A stretch of DNA of 64,000 nt from Pseudomonadota bacterium (GTDB taxonomy: Bacteria > Pseudomonadota > Gammaproteobacteria > Eutrophobiales > Eutrophobiaceae): assembly GCA_013112535.1 (NCBI GenBank), contig JABFGI010000005.1:1-64000 (forward strand), in the 5' to 3' direction. The first letter of the stretch is position 1, and each line of letters opens with the position of its first letter. Both the position numbers and the translations under genes were made by a program. This document shows, piece by piece, positions 18,198-27,635 of this stretch. The notes beneath the pieces were generated by a model that was given only the letters and a program-made list of their open reading frames with translations, was not told the DNA's origin and ran no database searches.

Positions 18198-19145
18198 ATG
18201 AACATGAGTGAGACAGTGCCAACAATTGATACCAGCAACATTACTAAAGCAATTGATGTCATAAGTCAGATCATACTGGGTAAAGAAAATTCCATTCGAC
18301 TTGCGATTGCCTGCTTAATAGCGAGAGGCCATTTATTAATTGAAGACACACCGGGTGTTGGTAAAACAACATTGTCACATACCCTGGCTAAAGCACTCGG
18401 TCTGGATTACCAACGCATACAGTTTACCAGTGACCTGTTGCCGGCAGACATTCTTGGAGTTTCTGTTTATAACCGGGACACGAGCAAGTTTGATTTTCAT
18501 CAAGGCCCTGTCTTTACTAACGTCATTCTTGCTGACGAAATTAATCGTGCAACACCAAGAACCCAAAGTGCATTGCTTGAAGCCATGGCCGAATATCAAG
18601 TGACTGTTGAAGGCGAAACGCGTGACTTGCCCAAACCATTTTTTGTTATCGCAACACAAAACCCGTCGAATCAAATAGGCACATTTCCATTACCAGAATC
18701 GCAACTGGATCGTTTTTTAATGCGAATTGAATTAGGTTACCCGGATAACATTGCGGAACGTGAATTGTTAAAAGGCAAAAATCGAAAAGATTTACTGGAA
18801 GAAGTTCAGGCCGTGTTAACAGCTGAAGAACTGATTAAATTGCAAAAACAACTGGACTCTGTCCATGTTTCTGATGCCTTGCTTGACTATGTACAAAGCT
18901 TGATGGAATTTAGTCGAAGTTCCGGTAACTATATCCATGGGCTATCGCCGCGTGCCGGTATTGCAATATTAAGCGCCGCTAAAGCGTGGGCACTGATAAG
19001 CTCACATCAACACGTTCTACCCGAAGATGTGCAAATGGTATTACCGAGTGTTATTGGTCATCGTCTAAATTTTCTTTATGACGTGACTGATAAACAAGCA
19101 TTACAACCCGCAGAACATTTGATTCGAAACGTTCCAATTCCCTGA
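18198..19145 (+). CDS. MoxR-type AAA+ ATPase
   Basis: 315 residues. Walker A is DTPGVGKTTL (about residues 50-59) and Walker B ILADEINRA, with the MoxR-typical LLEAMAEYQVTVEG, ATQNPSNQIGTFPLPESQLD (sensor 1 region) and LSPRAGIAIL. MoxR ATPases work as chaperone-like motors that mature or insert partners through VWA or related proteins. The next two genes (DUF58 and transglutaminase) are the standard MoxR cluster partners, with 19 bp and 2 bp gaps. The operon begins 8 bp after pmbA, so read-through from pmbA is likely. Confidence 0.92.
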   Translation: MNMSETVPTIDTSNITKAIDVISQIILGKENSIRLAIACLIARGHLLIEDTPGVGKTTLSHTLAKALGLDYQRIQFTSDLLPADILGVSVYNRDTSKFDFHQGPVFTNVILADEINRATPRTQSALLEAMAEYQVTVEGETRDLPKPFFVIATQNPSNQIGTFPLPESQLDRFLMRIELGYPDNIAERELLKGKNRKDLLEEVQAVLTAEELIKLQKQLDSVHVSDALLDYVQSLMEFSRSSGNYIHGLSPRAGIAILSAAKAWALISSHQHVLPEDVQMVLPSVIGHRLNFLYDVTDKQALQPAEHLIRNVPIP

Positions 19146-19164
19146 TATTTTTTGAGTAAGCCTG

Positions 19165-20148
19165 ATGTCAACGAGGATCGTATTAGAAAGACTTCCAGCT
19201 GATCCTTCCGGCAATATTGAATATCAGGCAGAGCAACTCAAACGTCACCGCGTTTATATATTTCCTACTATTCAGGGCTGGATCTACAGCATGATGTTAA
19301 TCGTCATGTTATTAGGCGCAATTAATTACAACAACAGTATGGCCTATATGCTTTGTTTTTTACTCACCAGTCTTGGACTGGTTTGTATGTTACACACCTA
19401 TCGCAACTTAAGTGGCTTGATTATTTCTTCTTCCAGACCTAAATCAGTTTTTGCAGGACAACCGGCTTTATTCCCGATACAACTTGATAATCGTTTAGGG
19501 CTGGAAAAATTTTCATTATATTTAGAACAGCAAGCAACCAGAAAAAAATGGTTTCGAAAAAAAGAAACCGCAGAATTAGTTTCAGTGGGTATTAATAGTG
19601 GCCAAAAAAATACGAGTTATTATCCTGTCGAGTCTCATCGCCGCGGCGTATTAAACTGTAAACGTCTAAAGATTTCGACCACCTTCCCGCTCGGTTTATT
19701 TGTTGCCTGGTCTTATTTTGAACCCGAATATGATTGCCTTATCTATCCTGTACCTGAAGGACAAAAACAATTACCAGTTTACACGTCAAATGATGACGAT
19801 ACCGAATACGGCACACAAGCAGGTACTGATGATTTTGCCGGTTTCAGAAAATATAGAGCGGGCGATCCGATTCATTCAATTGCATGGAAAGCATACGCAA
19901 AAGAACAAGGTTTAATAGTTAAACAATTCAGTGGTAAAGGCTCAAAGACATTAATGCTTAATTGGGAATCTGTTTCTCACATTAATAATATTGAAGCTCG
20001 TCTATCTCAATTATGTTACTGGATATTGAACGCTGAAAAAGCATCAATACATTATGCGCTGGAAATACCTGGTGTCAGCATAGAAGCCAGTCATGGCAAT
20101 CAACACAAAGAAATTTGTTTAAATGCTTTGGCACGATACGGGAATTAG
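19165..20148 (+). CDS. DUF58 domain membrane protein
   Basis: 327 residues. Two transmembrane helices lie at about 37-55 and 60-77 (WIYSMMLIVMLLGAINYNN and the segment after). A DUF58 domain follows, ending in the diagnostic DFAGFRKYRAGDPIHSIAWK near residues 230-250, then a C-terminal VWA-like portion. It is the usual middle member of MoxR-DUF58-transglutaminase operons; the molecular task is unknown. The upstream gap is 19 bp and only two bases separate it from the next start. Confidence 0.9.
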   Translation: MSTRIVLERLPADPSGNIEYQAEQLKRHRVYIFPTIQGWIYSMMLIVMLLGAINYNNSMAYMLCFLLTSLGLVCMLHTYRNLSGLIISSSRPKSVFAGQPALFPIQLDNRLGLEKFSLYLEQQATRKKWFRKKETAELVSVGINSGQKNTSYYPVESHRRGVLNCKRLKISTTFPLGLFVAWSYFEPEYDCLIYPVPEGQKQLPVYTSNDDDTEYGTQAGTDDFAGFRKYRAGDPIHSIAWKAYAKEQGLIVKQFSGKGSKTLMLNWESVSHINNIEARLSQLCYWILNAEKASIHYALEIPGVSIEASHGNQHKEICLNALARYGN

Positions 20149-20150
20149 GC

Positions 20151-22142
20151 ATGGACAAACAGGAACTCAATTTTAATAAAATTCTGTGGCTGGCATTTGG
20201 CGTTGCCTTGGCCAGTTTCCCTCACTGGCAACGTCTATCATTCTGGATACCTGTATCACATATGAGTCTGTTAGTTGCACGACTCTATATTCCTTATCAA
20301 TGGCCGACATTCTGGTCACAAAAAAAGGGCACGATAAATATCATTCGTTTATTGCTCATGGTTGCTGGCGTCGCTGGCGTATATATCAGTTATGGTAGTC
20401 TTTCCGGACGCGGTGTCGGTGTAGCGCTTCTGGTTTTATTAGCCGGGTTTAAGATATTCGAAAGTAATTCCAAACGGGATTTTTATATCAGTACCTACCT
20501 TGGTTACTTTTTGATTATTACAAACTTCTTTTATAGCCAGACTATTCCAACTGCGGCATACATGATGTTTGTTATGACGATCATGACTGCCGGCTTGATA
20601 AGTTTTAATGATTCTGAACAACAACTCACCATTCTCCAACGTTTTAAACTTTCATCCAGCTTGCTAGTTCAGGCTATTCCGATATTACTGGTTTTGTTTC
20701 TATTCTTCCCGCGTGTCAATGGTCCTTTATGGGGTCTGCCAAAAGATGCCTATACCGGAGTAACAGGAATTGATGATCATATTTCACCGGGTACGATTAG
20801 TAATCTCGTTCAATCGAATGAAGTTGCGTTTCGCGTTAAATTCAAGGACAAAATTCCGGAACAAGCAAAGCTATATTGGCGAGGGCCAATACTCTGGGAA
20901 ACCGATGGACATGAATGGAAAACGGGTGATGAGACAACACGACAAGACGTCTCTAAAATTGAATTCGCAGGCGAACCAGTTCATTACGATGTCACCATTG
21001 AACCTAGTAATAAGAAATGGCTATTCGGTTTGGAAATGGTATCGAAGTTGCCAGATGAAACCTATTTTACTCACGATTTTCAATTGAAAACGCATAAACC
21101 GATTCATACACGGAAAGCCTTTTCACTCACTTCTTACAGTTCTTATCGATTGAACAATGAAAAAAATCCTGATTTGGAAAGAGCCCTGATTCTACCTGAT
21201 TTCTACCATCCTCAAACCCGTGAGTTTGCGTCAAAATTACGTAACGATTTTAATGATCCTTCTTTAATAGTTAACGCAGCGCTCGACTGGTTAAAACGAG
21301 AAAACTTTATTTATACATTATCACCACCGCTATCAACCCTGGATTCGGTTGATGAGTTTTTATTTAAGACAAAGCAGGGGTTTTGTGAACATTTCGCTTC
21401 TGCCTTTACTGTTCTAATGCGTGCAGCAGGTATTCCATCGCGTATTGTTATTGGCTATCAGGGAGGCGAAGTGAATCCGCTTGGTAACTATTTAATTGTC
21501 AGGCAACGAGATGCACATGCCTGGACGGAAGTATGGCTGGAAGGACGTGGCTGGGTACGTATTGATCCTACCTCTATTGCTTCACCGATCAGGGTTCAGG
21601 AAGGAATAAACAATGCGATGCCAGATGCGCTTATTAATATTCCATTGGGTCTGGATAAAGATACAACTGCGTATCGACTCTGGCAAAGTATGCGTAATAC
21701 TGTTGATATGGTTAATTACCAATGGGCTCAGTGGGTATTAGGTTATGGACCGGATCGTCAAGTAATGTTTATGCAATCTCTGGGCTTCGATTTTATAGAA
21801 TGGAAAGAGTTAACTTTTTATCTTTTTCTTTTACTTGGCATTATAGTTGCTGCAATTGCTGTAGTTATTTTTAAGAAAACGCCAAAAACAACTGAGCCAT
21901 CTAGAAAATATTATGATATCTTTTGCAAGAAAATGGCTAAGACCGGTTTGCCAAGAAAAGCTTACGAAGGACCTGTTGATTTTGCTCGGCGTAGTTCAGT
22001 GGCAAGACAAGATCTGAAAAAAGATATAGAAAGAATAACAAACTTATATGTACTCATTCGTTACTGTTCTGATAACAATAAAATATTACAGCTTAAGGCG
22101 GCCATAAAATCATTCAGTCCAAGCAAAGAAATTCAGAATTAG
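20151..22142 (+). CDS. TgpA-like membrane transglutaminase (DUF3488-transglutaminase-DUF4129)
   Basis: 663 residues from ATG 20151 (the open frame extends 12 codons further upstream into the DUF58 gene). About six N-terminal transmembrane helices (DUF3488) come first, then a periplasmic transglutaminase core with the catalytic triad: Cys in KQGFCEHFASAFTVLMRAAG, His in RDAHAWTEVWL and Asp in GWVRIDPTS. Another helix (about 560-582) and a short cytoplasmic DUF4129-like tail follow. TgpA in Pseudomonas is reported as important for growth; the substrate is unknown. Last of the MoxR-DUF58-transglutaminase set. Confidence 0.92.
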   Translation: MDKQELNFNKILWLAFGVALASFPHWQRLSFWIPVSHMSLLVARLYIPYQWPTFWSQKKGTINIIRLLLMVAGVAGVYISYGSLSGRGVGVALLVLLAGFKIFESNSKRDFYISTYLGYFLIITNFFYSQTIPTAAYMMFVMTIMTAGLISFNDSEQQLTILQRFKLSSSLLVQAIPILLVLFLFFPRVNGPLWGLPKDAYTGVTGIDDHISPGTISNLVQSNEVAFRVKFKDKIPEQAKLYWRGPILWETDGHEWKTGDETTRQDVSKIEFAGEPVHYDVTIEPSNKKWLFGLEMVSKLPDETYFTHDFQLKTHKPIHTRKAFSLTSYSSYRLNNEKNPDLERALILPDFYHPQTREFASKLRNDFNDPSLIVNAALDWLKRENFIYTLSPPLSTLDSVDEFLFKTKQGFCEHFASAFTVLMRAAGIPSRIVIGYQGGEVNPLGNYLIVRQRDAHAWTEVWLEGRGWVRIDPTSIASPIRVQEGINNAMPDALINIPLGLDKDTTAYRLWQSMRNTVDMVNYQWAQWVLGYGPDRQVMFMQSLGFDFIEWKELTFYLFLLLGIIVAAIAVVIFKKTPKTTEPSRKYYDIFCKKMAKTGLPRKAYEGPVDFARRSSVARQDLKKDIERITNLYVLIRYCSDNNKILQLKAAIKSFSPSKEIQN

Positions 22143-22156
22143 ATTTAGATCAGTCT

Positions 22157-23116
22157 ATGACTGATTCTTTAGAAAAATTAGCTGAAATAAAGGTTAGCGA
22201 ACAGGAATTATTTAACGATGTTAATTTCAGTTCTATCAAACCATTGTTGTCTGATTGCGCGACCCGAAATTTAGCCAAAAATGAAATGCTGATTGAAACG
22301 GGTGATACGAACAATAATGTTTACTTAATATTATCCGGTTCATTTAATGTTCATCTATCACCAGACAATTCTGAACCGGTTGCCATACTAAAACCGGGGC
22401 AAAGCATTGGCGAAATATCTATTATTGATCACCAGCCTGCATCTGCCTATGTTTCTGCTGCTGAAGATTCTCGCGTGCTTATTATTGATGAAGAGGTTAT
22501 GTGGTCTTTAATTGGTAGTTCACATGCAATTGCTAATAACCTGCTCGTCGTATTATCGCAACGCTTGCGTCATGGTAATTCAGTCATAAACAAGATCAAG
22601 GGCTTGCTTAAAGAATACGAGCATAATGCTACTGTTGATGCACTTACTGGTCTTTATAATAGACGTTGGCTGGATAGCACTATGGCGCGCGTCATGCATC
22701 GTTGTCATAAAGACAATGAAGTCTTATGCGTAATGATGATCGATATTGATCGTTTTAAAAATTACAATGACAGCTATGGTCATCTTGCCGGCGATATTGC
22801 CTTGCGGACTGTCTCGGAAACAATTAAACAACATTTGCGACCTGAAGATATGGTGGCACGTTTTGGTGGAGAAGAATTGTTTGCGTTATTACCAGGCATG
22901 GACATCAATGGAACATTAACTATTGCTGAACGTTTACGAATAGCTATCAAACAGACACAAATCACTAATGCCGACGACGAAACTTTACCCTGTGTCACTG
23001 TATCAATTGGCATTGCACAAATGTTCGACCACGATGATCCCAATAAATTAATCGAAGCAGCAGATCGAGTTATGTATACGGCAAAGCATACGGGCCGTGA
23101 TAAAGTTTGCGGCTAA
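22157..23116 (+). CDS. cyclic-nucleotide-binding domain plus GGDEF diguanylate cyclase
   Basis: 319 residues. An N-terminal cNMP-binding (Crp-like) domain (about 25-140) contains LILSGSFNVHL, LKPGQSIGEISIID and PASAYVSA. A linker helix and a GGDEF domain (about 160-319) follow, with ALTGLYNRRWLD, the metal site MIDIDRFKNYNDSYGH and the active loop RFGGEELF. The intact GGEEL motif predicts cyclic di-GMP synthesis controlled by a bound small molecule. It starts 14 bp after the transglutaminase gene and ends 2 bp from the convergent msbA. It may link to the PilZ and HDOD proteins encoded elsewhere in the window. Confidence 0.92.
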   Translation: MTDSLEKLAEIKVSEQELFNDVNFSSIKPLLSDCATRNLAKNEMLIETGDTNNNVYLILSGSFNVHLSPDNSEPVAILKPGQSIGEISIIDHQPASAYVSAAEDSRVLIIDEEVMWSLIGSSHAIANNLLVVLSQRLRHGNSVINKIKGLLKEYEHNATVDALTGLYNRRWLDSTMARVMHRCHKDNEVLCVMMIDIDRFKNYNDSYGHLAGDIALRTVSETIKQHLRPEDMVARFGGEELFALLPGMDINGTLTIAERLRIAIKQTQITNADDETLPCVTVSIGIAQMFDHDDPNKLIEAADRVMYTAKHTGRDKVCG

Positions 23117-23118
23117 AT

Positions 23119-24864
23119 TTATTCTCGAAACTGTACTTGATGTAATTTAGCGTAATGCTGATTAAGTTTTAACAACTCTTCATGTTTTCCTTGTTCAATG
23201 ATCTTTCCTTTATCCATCACAACAATTCGATCTGCATTTTCTATCGTTGATAATCTATGCGCAATAATTAAACAGCTACGTCCTTTTTTTACATTTTCCA
23301 GAGCTGACTGAATATGCCGTTCAGAACGTGTATCGAGTGATGATGTAGCTTCATCAAGAATTAACAAAGGCGCATCTTTTAATAATGCTCTTGCTATTGC
23401 CAGACGTTGTCGTTGTCCACCGGATAAACGCGTACCATCTTCACCAATAAGCGTTGACATTTTTTCCGGCAACTCATTAATAAATTCTGTTGCGCAGGCC
23501 GCCTCGGCTGCCGCCCAAACGGCTTCATCAGAAACATCTTTTAACTCACCATAAGCAATATTGTTTCTTATCGTATCGTTGAACAACACAACATCCTGAC
23601 TGACATAAGCGATGTTATTTCGCAATGATAGCAATGATAATTCATTGATATCGATATCATCATAAAAAATTGATCCTGACTGTGCTTCATAGAAACGAGG
23701 CAATAAATTTGCCAGTGTCGTTTTACCGCTACCAGACTCCCCTACCAGAGCAATGACTTCTCCTGGCGAAATATTAATTGAAACATTACTTAATGCTTTT
23801 GAATCAGTTTCAGGATAAGAATAAGATACATTACGAAACTCGACTTTACCTTGAGCCTTGTTTAATTCTTTATCGCCCGGTTGATGTTCAATTTCGGTAT
23901 CCAGTAATTTAAAAACACTCTCACAAGCAGCAAGACCTTTTTGCACATGTTCATTAACGCCCGCCAGACGTTTTAATGGTCCGGTTATCATTGCTATTGC
24001 AGCAAAAAAAGAAACAAAGTCTCCAACAAGCAGTGTACCTGAGGCTGCTTGCCTGGTAGCGACGTAAATAATTACAGCGATAAGAACGGCCACGATCATT
24101 TGAATTGCCGGACCTGTAGCAACTGACGCCATCACAAATTTCATGGCAAAACGGCGATGTAAATTAATCGTATTAAAAAAACGTTGTTTCTCGACTTCCT
24201 GTCCACCATAAAGTTTAATCACCTTTTGCGCATCGAAACACTCAGCAAGAACATGATGCAGATCGCCCATCGTATCCTGAACCTTACGACTCATTTTTCG
24301 AATTCGTCGTTTAATAATGGTAACAATAATGCCAATAACCGGTGCAGCAAATAAACAGATTAAGGCCAGTTTCCAGTTGATATAAAACATCCAGGCAAGT
24401 AACCCAAAAACTGACAAGGAATCACGCACCAGTGTTGAGATTGCATTAGCTGAAGCTTCTTTTAACTGCGTCACATCATAAGTAAAACGGGACATCAAAC
24501 TACCGGAGCGATTCTGATCGAAAAAATGTGCGGGAAAATCAATCATTCGCTCAAACATGGCCTGGCGTAAATCCATAACTACTTTATTTGCCACCCAGTT
24601 TAATGACAAATTACTGACATAGGCGGCAGCACCACGTATTGCAAACAGTCCAACAAAAAGAAATGGCATCAAAGCGATTGTTTTTGGATCTTTATCAATA
24701 AATGCGCCATTCAATAATGGCTGCATTAATGCCGGGATGGCCGGATCCGTCCCGGCCAGAATTACCATGCAGACTATGGAGAGCAAAAATACCCGCCAAT
24801 AGGGGACGACGTGACCAAGTAGCCTGCGATATAACCCTAAATCTGTACCAATTGACGACCCCAA
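23119..24864 (-). CDS. msbA: lipid A export ATP-binding/permease MsbA
   Basis: 581 residues, an ABC half-transporter that flips lipid A-core across the inner membrane. Six transmembrane helices occupy about 1-310. The ATPase follows, with Walker A GESGSGKTTL, signature LSGGQRQRLAIARAL and Walker B LLILDEATSSLD, then the H-loop IIAHRLSTI. The start is TTG at 24864, with GGGAG six bases before it, a good ribosome-binding site; no ATG gives a full first helix. The gene is monocistronic here, ending convergently against the GGDEF gene. Intergenic 24865-25000 separates it from the divergent phosphoribulokinase gene. Confidence 0.93.
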   Translation of the reverse strand: MGSSIGTDLGLYRRLLGHVVPYWRVFLLSIVCMVILAGTDPAIPALMQPLLNGAFIDKDPKTIALMPFLFVGLFAIRGAAAYVSNLSLNWVANKVVMDLRQAMFERMIDFPAHFFDQNRSGSLMSRFTYDVTQLKEASANAISTLVRDSLSVFGLLAWMFYINWKLALICLFAAPVIGIIVTIIKRRIRKMSRKVQDTMGDLHHVLAECFDAQKVIKLYGGQEVEKQRFFNTINLHRRFAMKFVMASVATGPAIQMIVAVLIAVIIYVATRQAASGTLLVGDFVSFFAAIAMITGPLKRLAGVNEHVQKGLAACESVFKLLDTEIEHQPGDKELNKAQGKVEFRNVSYSYPETDSKALSNVSINISPGEVIALVGESGSGKTTLANLLPRFYEAQSGSIFYDDIDINELSLLSLRNNIAYVSQDVVLFNDTIRNNIAYGELKDVSDEAVWAAAEAACATEFINELPEKMSTLIGEDGTRLSGGQRQRLAIARALLKDAPLLILDEATSSLDTRSERHIQSALENVKKGRSCLIIAHRLSTIENADRIVVMDKGKIIEQGKHEELLKLNQHYAKLHQVQFRE

Positions 24865-25000
24865 ACTGTGCTCCCTTGTATATCAACTTGTTTTTTAGCT
24901 TATAATGCCTTTCGAATACAGGATTGTACAATGCATAACACATTGATAATAAATGATTTTTAAATAAAAATAAGCTGCGAACGAGTATAATAAAAGACTT

Positions 25001-25873
25001 ATGTCCGTTAAACATCCAATAATTGCGGTAACAGGTTCTTCAGGTGCCGGCACCAGTATTGCCAAGAGCGCATTTGAATACATGTTTAAAAAGAACGGTG
25101 TCAAAGCCGCCATCATCGAAGGCGATTGTTTTCATCGCTATGATCGCGCTGAAATGGACGAACGTAGTGCTGAGGCAGAAACAAAAGGAGAAAACCTGAC
25201 TCATTTTGGGCCCGAAGGAAATTTGTTCGAAGAGCTGGAATCAGTCTTCAAGGAATACGGAGAAAAAGGAACAGGTAAACGTCGTTTTTATGTTCACGAC
25301 GAAAAAGAAGCCTCTCAACATGGTATGCCTCCCGGCAGCATTACAGAATGGGAACCGATAGAAGAAGATACGGATGTTCTTTTTTACGAAGGTCTACATG
25401 GTGGCGTCGTTACGGACACTGTTAACGTCGCGCAACATGTTGACCTGTTAATCGGCGTTACACCGATTATTAATCTGGAGTGGATGCAAAAAATCCATCG
25501 AGATCGATCTATCCGTGGCTATTCTGCGGCGGATGCGACCAAGCTGATTATGGATCGCATGTATGATTATATGCATTACATAACACCACAGTTCTCCCGG
25601 ACCGATATTAACTTCCAGCGTGTGCCCACTATTGATACCGCTAACCCGTTCGAATCAGACTATGTACCCAATAATGACGAAAGTTTTTGTGTCATTCATA
25701 TCCGTGATCAGGATCGAATTGAGGTCGATTTTCGTTACCTTCTGGAAATGCTGGAGGGGTCGATGATGTCGAGTCCCGAGACGATCGTCGTTCCGGCAGG
25801 CAAAAAAGTTTTCGCTATGCAATTGATTTTGACACCATTTTTACGCAAATTAATTGCGCAAAAGGATGCTTAA
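25001..25873 (+). CDS. prkB: phosphoribulokinase (bacterial class I)
   Basis: 290 residues, the size of the octameric proteobacterial enzyme. It phosphorylates ribulose 5-phosphate with ATP to make the Rubisco substrate. Nucleotide loop GSSGAGTS lies at 12-19. Family blocks IEGDCFHRYDRAEMD, LTHFGPEGNLFEELE, FYEGLHGGVV (catalytic Asp region upstream), IHRDRSIRGYSAADAT and MYDYMHYITPQFSRTDINFQ are all present. No Rubisco or other Calvin-cycle gene is in the window, so autotrophy is suggested and not proven. It is divergent from msbA. The next gene, a ParA-like ATPase, starts about 30 bp after its stop. Confidence 0.95.
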   Translation: MSVKHPIIAVTGSSGAGTSIAKSAFEYMFKKNGVKAAIIEGDCFHRYDRAEMDERSAEAETKGENLTHFGPEGNLFEELESVFKEYGEKGTGKRRFYVHDEKEASQHGMPPGSITEWEPIEEDTDVLFYEGLHGGVVTDTVNVAQHVDLLIGVTPIINLEWMQKIHRDRSIRGYSAADATKLIMDRMYDYMHYITPQFSRTDINFQRVPTIDTANPFESDYVPNNDESFCVIHIRDQDRIEVDFRYLLEMLEGSMMSSPETIVVPAGKKVFAMQLILTPFLRKLIAQKDA

Positions 25874-25904
25874 CAGCCTTAAAACTATTAATATCAACAA
25901 CACA

Positions 25905-26564
25905 ATGCGCACAATACTAGTTTTAAATCCCAAAGGCGGAAGCGGAAAAAGTACCGTTGCGACGAATATCGCCAGCTATTTTGCCACTCAGGGCAGAAAT
26001 GTAACGCTTGCTGATTGTGATCCACAAGGCTCAAGTCAAGATTGGCTAGCAGCAAGATCTGGTTCAAGAAACTCTATAAATGGCGCAATTCTAAAAAACC
26101 ACAGTTTGGAAATTCCAAAAGGAACGGATGTTCTGGTATTGGACACGCCTGCTGGCGTATCTGATAAACGATTAAGTAAATTTCTGAGTCAGGCACAGAC
26201 CATGGTGATGCCTGTTCTTGCTTCGCCAATTGATATGCGCGCAGCAGAACGATTTCTTCATGAATTATTTTCATTAAAAGGAACGGTTAATAATAAAATA
26301 AAGATTGCGACAGTTGCTAATCGTGTGCGCGAAGATACCCTGGCCGCCGCAAAACTTGAATATTATTTAAATCATATAAAATTACCGAATGGAAAAAAAT
26401 TACCTTTTATGACTATGCTTCGTCAAAGCCAGAATTATATTCGCGCAGCAGAAAGTGGACTGGGGATTTTTGAACTGGCGCCATCAAAAACATATTATGA
26501 TCGGGAGCAATGGGCTCCCTTACTTCGTTGGTTAAATAGCAATAAAAGCCTGCCGAAAAAATAA
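25905..26564 (+). CDS. ParA/MinD-family ATPase
   Basis: 219 residues from ATG 25905, giving MRTILVLNPKGGSGKST with a deviant Walker A at once, as in ParA proteins. In-frame ATG codons further upstream (25866) would add an unconserved leader inside the end of the phosphoribulokinase gene. DCDPQGSSQDWL is switch I and VLDTPAG switch II. No ParB gene or parS-like cluster is near. Orphan ParA proteins position cargo such as carboxysomes (McdA), chemoreceptors or plasmids. Its position after phosphoribulokinase invites a carboxysome-related guess, which the sequence itself does not prove. Confidence 0.85.
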   Translation: MRTILVLNPKGGSGKSTVATNIASYFATQGRNVTLADCDPQGSSQDWLAARSGSRNSINGAILKNHSLEIPKGTDVLVLDTPAGVSDKRLSKFLSQAQTMVMPVLASPIDMRAAERFLHELFSLKGTVNNKIKIATVANRVREDTLAAAKLEYYLNHIKLPNGKKLPFMTMLRQSQNYIRAAESGLGIFELAPSKTYYDREQWAPLLRWLNSNKSLPKK

Positions 26565-26624
26565 TTCTACTTTAAATACAGAAACACGTTTGTGAGACAA
26601 TCATCTCACTTATTTAATAGCCAT

Positions 26625-27635
26625 ATGTCATTCAAAGCCGAACTTACAGAACAAAATACCAGCTTTACTATTGAAGACGATGAAACGGTACTCGAAGCCG
26701 CTTTACGTCAAGATCACAATTTACCTTATGGTTGTCGTAATGGTGCCTGCGGATCATGCAAAGCAAAGATTGTTAGCGGAGATATTAATTACGCCAATGG
26801 TTTTCCTGATGGCATTTCAGAAAACGAACATCAGCAAGGCTATGCTTTACTTTGTCAGGCGACCACAAACAGCGACCTTGTCATAGAGTCACAAATCGTT
26901 GAATCAGCTGAAGACATCAAACTCAGGCAATTCCCTTGCCGGGTTACTACATGTGAAAAGTTGAATGATGATGTCATTCGTTTAATTCTTGAATTACCGA
27001 AAACAGAACGTTTACAATTTCTGGCAGGGCAATACATTGATATTTTAATGAAAGACGGTAAGCGCCGCTCATTTTCTCTTGCTAACCCGCCACATGTAGA
27101 TCAAAAGCTGGAACTCCATATTAGATATTATGAAGGCGGACTTTTTTCAGAATATGCTTTTAAAGATTTAAAAGATAAAGCCATATTACGAATCGAAGGA
27201 CCTTTGGGGCAATTTACGTTACAGGAATCTGACAGACCTATCATTATGATCGCAGGCGGAACCGGTTTCGCGCCGGTTAAAAGTCTGATCGAACATGCAT
27301 TGGAGAAAAAAGATTATCGGCCAATCTATTTTTACTGGGGCGCAAGAACAGAAACCGATCTATATTTCGATGACATTGTTAAACAATGGACCTGTGATTA
27401 TGAGCACATTAAATATATCCCTGTGTTATCTGAAATAAATGCATTAAACAACTGGGAAGGCAAGACAGGTTTTGTTCATGAGGCTGTACTGGAAGATAAT
27501 GCAGACTTATCCGCTTATGATATTTATGCTTGTGGCCCACCACCGATGATTAATGCAGTGGTAAAATCATTTCCTGAAGCCGGCTTGAATAGAGAGCGTC
27601 TCTTCTCAGACTCATTTGAATTTGCAGCCAACTAA
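26625..27635 (+). CDS. 2Fe-2S flavin reductase (ferredoxin domain plus FNR-like domain)
   Basis: 336 residues. A plant-type ferredoxin domain (1-90) has CRNGACGSC plus LLCQA as four iron ligands. An FAD-binding barrel follows (RRSFSLANPP) and then an NAD-binding half (IMIAGGTGFAPVKSLIEHA, ending in YACGPPPMINAV). The layout matches CDP-6-deoxyglucoseen-reductase/phenol-hydroxylase-reductase-like proteins; the electron acceptor is unknown. ATG 26625 is preferred to the GTG at 26592 because the ferredoxin fold starts there. Its end overlaps the convergent hemY by 4 bp. Confidence 0.9.
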   Translation: MSFKAELTEQNTSFTIEDDETVLEAALRQDHNLPYGCRNGACGSCKAKIVSGDINYANGFPDGISENEHQQGYALLCQATTNSDLVIESQIVESAEDIKLRQFPCRVTTCEKLNDDVIRLILELPKTERLQFLAGQYIDILMKDGKRRSFSLANPPHVDQKLELHIRYYEGGLFSEYAFKDLKDKAILRIEGPLGQFTLQESDRPIIMIAGGTGFAPVKSLIEHALEKKDYRPIYFYWGARTETDLYFDDIVKQWTCDYEHIKYIPVLSEINALNNWEGKTGFVHEAVLEDNADLSAYDIYACGPPPMINAVVKSFPEAGLNRERLFSDSFEFAAN

